A stretch of DNA of 18,755 bases from Bacillota bacterium (GTDB taxonomy: Bacteria > Bacillota > Clostridia > Lachnospirales > Lachnospiraceae): assembly GCA_023424995.1 (NCBI GenBank), contig JAFADH010000179.1, positions 1 through 18,755 of the forward strand, written 5' to 3'. The translations under genes were made by a program, and so were the position numbers. Of this stretch, positions 15,519-18,755 are shown piece after piece (the first letter of the stretch is position 1; each line of letters starts with the position of its first letter). The notes under the pieces are model-generated. The model searched no databases. It saw only the letters and a list, made by a program, of their open reading frames with translations, and had not been told where the DNA came from.

Positions 15519-16325
15519 ATGAATCCGACGCGTAAAGCAAATGGTAATGCATGGATAAACATAATACGGGACAGGTTGAAGATAACCGTCAATTTATTGA
15601 TCGTGCCTTTAATATTGCTTGCCATATGGCAGTTATTAGCCAGCAGGGGTATTTTAATGGAGGTTATATTGCCTTCTCCGGTGAAAGTAGTGAAAGCATT
15701 TTTCGCCATGATAGAGGACGGGACCTTATTCATTGATTTAAAGACCAGCATAAGACGTGTAATCATAGGCTATGCACAAGGAGCTGCCGTGGCTTTGACC
15801 CTGGGCATAGGCAGCGGTTTGAACAAGGTGGTGGACAGGCTGGTCAGCCCGCTGGTGAATGTGATCCGCCAGATCCCGCTTTACGCATGGATTCCTTTGA
15901 TCATTCTCTGGTTTGGTATCGGCGAGACCTCAAAGCATATTATTATTGCCAGAGGTGTGGCAATACCCATATACCTTAATACGGCGCAGGGGATACATAG
16001 TGTTCAGGCGGAATATTATGAACTTAGCAAGGTGCTGGAGCTTAAGTATGGGACTCTGCTCAGGAAAATAGTCCTGCCTTCGGCAGTACCGTCCATCTTT
16101 ACCGGCCTGCGCCTGGCAGCAGGGAATTCATGGATGGCGGTAGTGGCGGCAGAGATGCTGGGGGGCTTGACCGGACTTGGGTACGGTCTGCTGCAGGCAA
16201 AGGAATTCCTGTGGTCCGACAAACTGATCGCGCTTATGATAGTCGTCGCAATTGTAGGTATTATATTCGACTATATATTACAATTGATTGAAAAAAGATT
16301 CCTTCGCTGGAGAAAAACGATCTAA
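15519..16325 (+). CDS. ABC transporter permease (SsuC/TauC-like)
   Basis: This 268-residue integral membrane protein of the sulfonate/nitrate/bicarbonate permease family has about six hydrophobic segments, starting with VPLILLAIWQLL near residue 30. A loop at roughly 168-190 carries the ATPase-coupling EAA-type motif, YYELSKVLELKYG...IVLPSAVPSIFTGLRLA. The C-terminal segment ends before a basic tail (KRFLRWRKT). It presumably forms a homodimeric channel. AGAGAGG lies six bases before the ATG. It starts 14 bases after copy A of the desulfinase and ends 24 bases before the ATPase start, so all belong to one operon. Confidence 0.93.
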   Translation: MNPTRKANGNAWINIIRDRLKITVNLLIVPLILLAIWQLLASRGILMEVILPSPVKVVKAFFAMIEDGTLFIDLKTSIRRVIIGYAQGAAVALTLGIGSGLNKVVDRLVSPLVNVIRQIPLYAWIPLIILWFGIGETSKHIIIARGVAIPIYLNTAQGIHSVQAEYYELSKVLELKYGTLLRKIVLPSAVPSIFTGLRLAAGNSWMAVVAAEMLGGLTGLGYGLLQAKEFLWSDKLIALMIVVAIVGIIFDYILQLIEKRFLRWRKTI

Positions 16326-16349
16326 TTGCAGAAAGTAGAGGATAATGCT

Positions 16350-17129
16350 ATGTCAAAGGCATCGCCGGATAATTCAAGCATATTGACCATAAGTAATGTA
16401 TCTAAGACCTTCCATACGAAGGAGCGGGATATCCAGGCTATCAGGAAGGTTTCCCTTAAGGTGGCAAAGGGCGAGTTTATCACTGTCATAGGACCCAGCG
16501 GATGCGGCAAGACAACATTGCTTAGACTGATTGCCGGACTGGAGAATGATTATGAGGGGGAAATCCTGCTGGAGGGGGAACGGGTCGGAAAGCCCGGACT
16601 TGACCGGGGGGTTATCTTCCAGGAGCATAGGCTTCTGCCGTGGCTTACGGTTGCAGAGAATGTCGGATTGGGCCTTGAAGGAAAGAAGAGCTTTATAAGG
16701 GATAAGGTACATATGTATCTGGAAAAGGTGAAGCTGGCTGATTTTGAAAAGGCATATCCGAGCCAGTTATCCGGCGGCATGGCCCAGAGAGTATCCATAG
16801 CCAGAGCCTTGCTGAGGCAGCCCAAGATGCTTCTGCTGGATGAGCCTTTGGGAGCTCTCGATGCATTGACCAAGATGAATATGCAGGCAGAACTGGAAAG
16901 AATATGGATGGCGGACGGAACTACCATGATTATGGTTACCCATGATATCGATGAGTCCATATTCTTAGGTGACCGTGTGATTGTCATGGGACCCCGGCCC
17001 ACAGAAATTATGCAGATATTCAATATTGACCTGGGAAGGCCCAGGAATCGCAGCAGCAAGGAATTTGCGGAATATAGGAACAGTGTGATCAGCGCATTTA
17101 ATGAAAGCATCGGATTATATCAGATATAA
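16350..17129 (+). CDS. ABC transporter ATP-binding protein (SsuB/TauB-like)
   Basis: This 259-residue ATPase powers the SsuC-like permease. Walker A is GPSGCGKT (48-55), the Q-loop glutamine Q91 lies in VIFQEHRLLPW, the ABC signature is LSGG (140-143), Walker B is LLLDE (161-165) and the switch histidine is H198 in VTHDIDES. HRLLPWLTV is typical of sulfonate/nitrate/taurine importers. I chose ATG 16350 because AGAGGA lies seven bases upstream. A TTG start at 16326 would begin right after the permease stop but has no ribosome site. All catalytic motifs are intact. Confidence 0.94.
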   Translation: MSKASPDNSSILTISNVSKTFHTKERDIQAIRKVSLKVAKGEFITVIGPSGCGKTTLLRLIAGLENDYEGEILLEGERVGKPGLDRGVIFQEHRLLPWLTVAENVGLGLEGKKSFIRDKVHMYLEKVKLADFEKAYPSQLSGGMAQRVSIARALLRQPKMLLLDEPLGALDALTKMNMQAELERIWMADGTTMIMVTHDIDESIFLGDRVIVMGPRPTEIMQIFNIDLGRPRNRSSKEFAEYRNSVISAFNESIGLYQI

Positions 17130-17150
17130 ACAAAAAGAAGGAGAATGGAC

Positions 17151-18164
17151 ATGGCAATTAAGGATTTCAGATATACCATATGCCCGGTTGGAAATTCCAG
17201 CTATATAGCGGCCAACCATATTTGGAAAGAGGATACCTTCCATAAAGCAGGCGGACGCCCTGTCTTACTGCAGACACTGCCAAGGGAAAGGTGGGCGGTT
17301 CATTTTAATTACCAGGATGACGCCCTATTCCGGGAAGGAGGCAATATACCGCCTTTATGGGCCAGATCAAACGGTGCGGAGGTCGTACTTATCGGATTGG
17401 CGTTTCTCCCCCACAATTCCTACATCATAGTACGGAGTGATTCGCCCATCGATGATATTGAGCAGCTGAGGAATAAGAAGGTCGGCATTCCGGCAGCCTC
17501 ACATCTAATTATTGACTTTTATAAGGCGACTGTTGAACATGCATTTGAAACAGCTCTGTCAGCGAAGGGTATCAGCAAAAGGGAAGTAGAATTTGTTCAG
17601 CTGGAAATCAGCGCAGAAGCTCTGGTTTTTTCGGAAAACCATAAAGGCACCTTGGGGAAGATTGATATTGAAGCATTGGATAAGGGACTTGTGGACGCGG
17701 CATATGTCTCCGGCACACTGGCTCCCCGGATACTGGCAACCGGCAATTACAAGGTCATTTATGAGCTGGAGAAGGATACGGCCCAGGTACTTCCCATTAA
17801 TAACATCTATCCGAATGTATTGACCGTAAGCAAAAAACTGGCGGAGGAAAATCCGGATATTGTCGTGGAGTATGTCAAGCAGACGCTGATAGCGGCAGAA
17901 TGGGCAAAAACGAACCGGGAAGAAACCATAAAATTATTTACGGAGCAGATACACGGTACGGTTGGCGAAGTAGCCAATGTCCTGCCCACGGATTTTAATC
18001 AGCATCTGGCGGTAAATCTGGAGGACAGAGGATTACTGGCACTGGAAGGCCAGCTGAGGTTCCTGTACGACCATAACTATGTGAATCAATTATTTGATAT
18101 CGAAAAATGGGCGGATGACAGCTTTTTAAAGCAGGCGAAAAAAGAACTGGCCCTTAATGCCTGA
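17151..18164 (+). CDS. DszB-like sulfinate desulfinase, copy B
   Basis: This 337-residue cytoplasmic paralogue of the protein at 14464-15504 agrees with it at roughly half of positions by eye. The active-site pattern is complete: C11 in YTICPVGN, H51 in VHFNY, and R61-E-G63-G64 in LFREGG. Strongest conservation between the copies lies there, in the EVVLIGL strand, and in NPDIVVEYVKQTL. They differ most in the stretch after SPI (about 90-110) and in SAEALVFSENHKG (about 145-160), which could alter substrate choice. There is no signal peptide. I chose ATG 17151, seven bases after AAGGAG; ATG 17145 is too close. It is the last gene of the operon. Many databases would call it an ABC substrate-binding protein. 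Confidence 0.75.
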   Translation: MAIKDFRYTICPVGNSSYIAANHIWKEDTFHKAGGRPVLLQTLPRERWAVHFNYQDDALFREGGNIPPLWARSNGAEVVLIGLAFLPHNSYIIVRSDSPIDDIEQLRNKKVGIPAASHLIIDFYKATVEHAFETALSAKGISKREVEFVQLEISAEALVFSENHKGTLGKIDIEALDKGLVDAAYVSGTLAPRILATGNYKVIYELEKDTAQVLPINNIYPNVLTVSKKLAEENPDIVVEYVKQTLIAAEWAKTNREETIKLFTEQIHGTVGEVANVLPTDFNQHLAVNLEDRGLLALEGQLRFLYDHNYVNQLFDIEKWADDSFLKQAKKELALNA

Positions 18165-18188
18165 CAAGCAATGTACGTGATAATCCAT

Positions 18189-18218
18189 ATTACAGGAATA
18201 AATGCATGTTCCTGTAAT
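18189..18218. repeat. Perfect inverted repeat after the desulfinase operon
   Basis: ATTACAGGAA (18189-18198) and TTCCTGTAAT (18209-18218) form a perfect 10-bp stem around a 10-base loop, 24 bases past the last stop. No T-run follows. It may stabilise the mRNA 3' end or be a protein-binding site. Confidence 0.6.
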
Positions 18219-18251
18219 CAGATGCACAGTGCAAAAACAAGAGAATTATAT

Positions 18252-18398
18252 TTAAAAATCAAAAGAAGGCAGATCCGGATTGCATGTTCCATACCAATCC
18301 CGGTCTGCCTTTGTATTCGGATATCTATTGACATACTCCATTATATTATCCGGATGTCCCTCCGCCAGTTTTTACTTGCGGTCGATATCAGGATGCAT
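18252..18398 (-). pseudogene. Interrupted short reading frame, unrecognised
   Basis: From ATG at 18398 the minus strand reads MHPDIDRK, a TAA (18374-18372), then continues open as KLAEGHPDNIMEYVNRYPN... to a stop at 18252-18254. Amino-acid usage looks protein-like and one sense-to-stop change would explain the break. It overlaps the terminator hairpin, which may instead be the real feature. A 29-residue frame from the internal ATG is the other option. The plus-strand open frame 18171-18413 over the same DNA has no ribosome site. Confidence 0.25.
18266..18311. terminator. Bidirectional terminator hairpin
   Basis: AAGGCAGATCCGGATTG (18266-18282) pairs with 18295-18311 over 17 positions with one G-U and one mismatch, around a 12-base loop. 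On the minus strand it runs into TTTT and TTTTT tracts; on the plus strand into TTTGTATT. It fits the convergent arrangement with the minus-strand frame at the window edge. Confidence 0.65.
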
Positions 18399-18504
18399 GT
18401 GGTTAATTTCTAAAAGATTTGAATAATTTTATTCTTTCGGTTTCTATTGTTGTAAATCATGGATATTTAAAACAATTAAAACTTAACAATCTGTTTATAT
18501 TCTA

Positions 18505-18755
18505 TTACTCAACGAGCAGCCGGCTTTTTATCTCATAATAAACAATCAGGTTATAAGCATTAAAATCCAACCCATACTCTGAAGATATTGTCAATAAAAA
18601 GACTACATTATTTTCCATTCCCGGTACCCAGCAATTTAACCGGAACGCCATGGCTGAACCGGAGCCTGCGGCCTTCTCATGTCTGAAAAAAATGTGCCGG
18701 AAGCCGGATAATCACTTTATTCTCAAAGAACGGGATCGATTGGAATTCTATATCC
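18505..18755 (-). pseudogene. C-terminal part of a frameshifted gene at the window edge
   Basis: On the minus strand the edge is open in one frame from 18754 (DIEFQSIPFFENKVIIRLPAHFF) to a stop just after a run of seven T (A7 at 18686-18692 on the plus strand). Beyond that run another frame is open (EKAAGSGSAMAFRLNCW, later SSEYGLDFNAYNLIVYYE) to TAA at 18505-18507. Removing one T joins both into a single protein-like C terminus of about 82 residues. I do not recognise the family. The break may be a real inactivation, slippage in a homopolymer, or a sequencing error. The gene starts outside the window. Confidence 0.45.

Noticed and set aside
16550..17110. 186-codon minus-strand frame inside the ABC ATPase gene
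   Set aside because: It is antisense to intact Walker B and signature motifs and has serine-rich low-complexity translation, so it is a shadow.
14464..18164. Calling the two DszB-like proteins ABC substrate-binding proteins
   Set aside because: Neither has a signal peptide, both keep the DszB Cys/His/Arg-Gly-Gly pattern, and the operon has a separate lipoprotein receptor. It remains the main alternative.
18171..18413. 80-codon plus-strand frame after the last desulfinase
   Set aside because: There is no ribosome site, it crosses two hairpins, and its composition is unlike the neighbouring genes.

Overview
The window looks like a low-to-moderate GC anaerobic Firmicute, most likely a clostridium of the Lachnospiraceae type. 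The reasons are strong AGGAGG-type ribosome binding sites, sigma-A-type promoters, a lipoprotein solute receptor, YesN-like AraC response regulators, and a clostridial ferredoxin-type siroheme reductase. No rRNA, tRNA, CRISPR array or intact transposase was seen.

Left third (about 1-6420): an AT-rich defence module. After a degraded coding remnant (88-356) come three tightly spaced plus-strand genes. They are an unrecognised protein with a PD-(D/E)xK-like residue pattern (387-1097), a type III DNA methyltransferase Mod (1115-3025) and a type III restriction subunit Res (3039-6137). Just after res lies a short stub that starts like a YdbC/PC4-family protein and breaks off after about 11 codons, a likely rearrangement or island boundary. 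A minus-strand XRE regulator (6422-7120) follows.

Middle, minus strand (7489-9862): a JAMM metalloprotease gene, a sensor-less histidine kinase gene overlapping it, and an AraC-type response regulator. They are transcribed divergently from the sulfur genes.

Right half, plus strand (10211-18164): a sulfur-assimilation locus in two blocks. Block one encodes a small siroheme/ferredoxin sulfite reductase, a TusA-like protein, a lone receiver domain, a MoeB/ThiF-type adenylyltransferase and a ThiS/MoaD-like sulfur carrier ending GGGR. Block two has its own promoter (TTGACA-N17-TACAAT, 12948-12976) and a long leader. It encodes a sulfonate/nitrate-type lipoprotein receptor, permease and ATPase, interleaved with two cytoplasmic proteins that resemble the sulfinate desulfinase DszB and keep its Cys, His, Arg-x-Gly-Gly active-site pattern.

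Proposed logic (inference): the ABC transporter imports an organosulfur compound. The two DszB-like enzymes release sulfite from a sulfinate, and the siroheme enzyme reduces sulfite to sulfide. TusA, the ThiF-like enzyme and the sulfur carrier then hold the sulfur as a protein thiocarboxylate for amino-acid or cofactor synthesis, with the JAMM protease trimming the carrier tail or releasing the product. The two-component proteins could sense sulfur status. The final acceptor enzyme (a CysM- or MetY-like protein) is not in the window. The right edge (18165-18755) holds two hairpins and two broken minus-strand reading frames.
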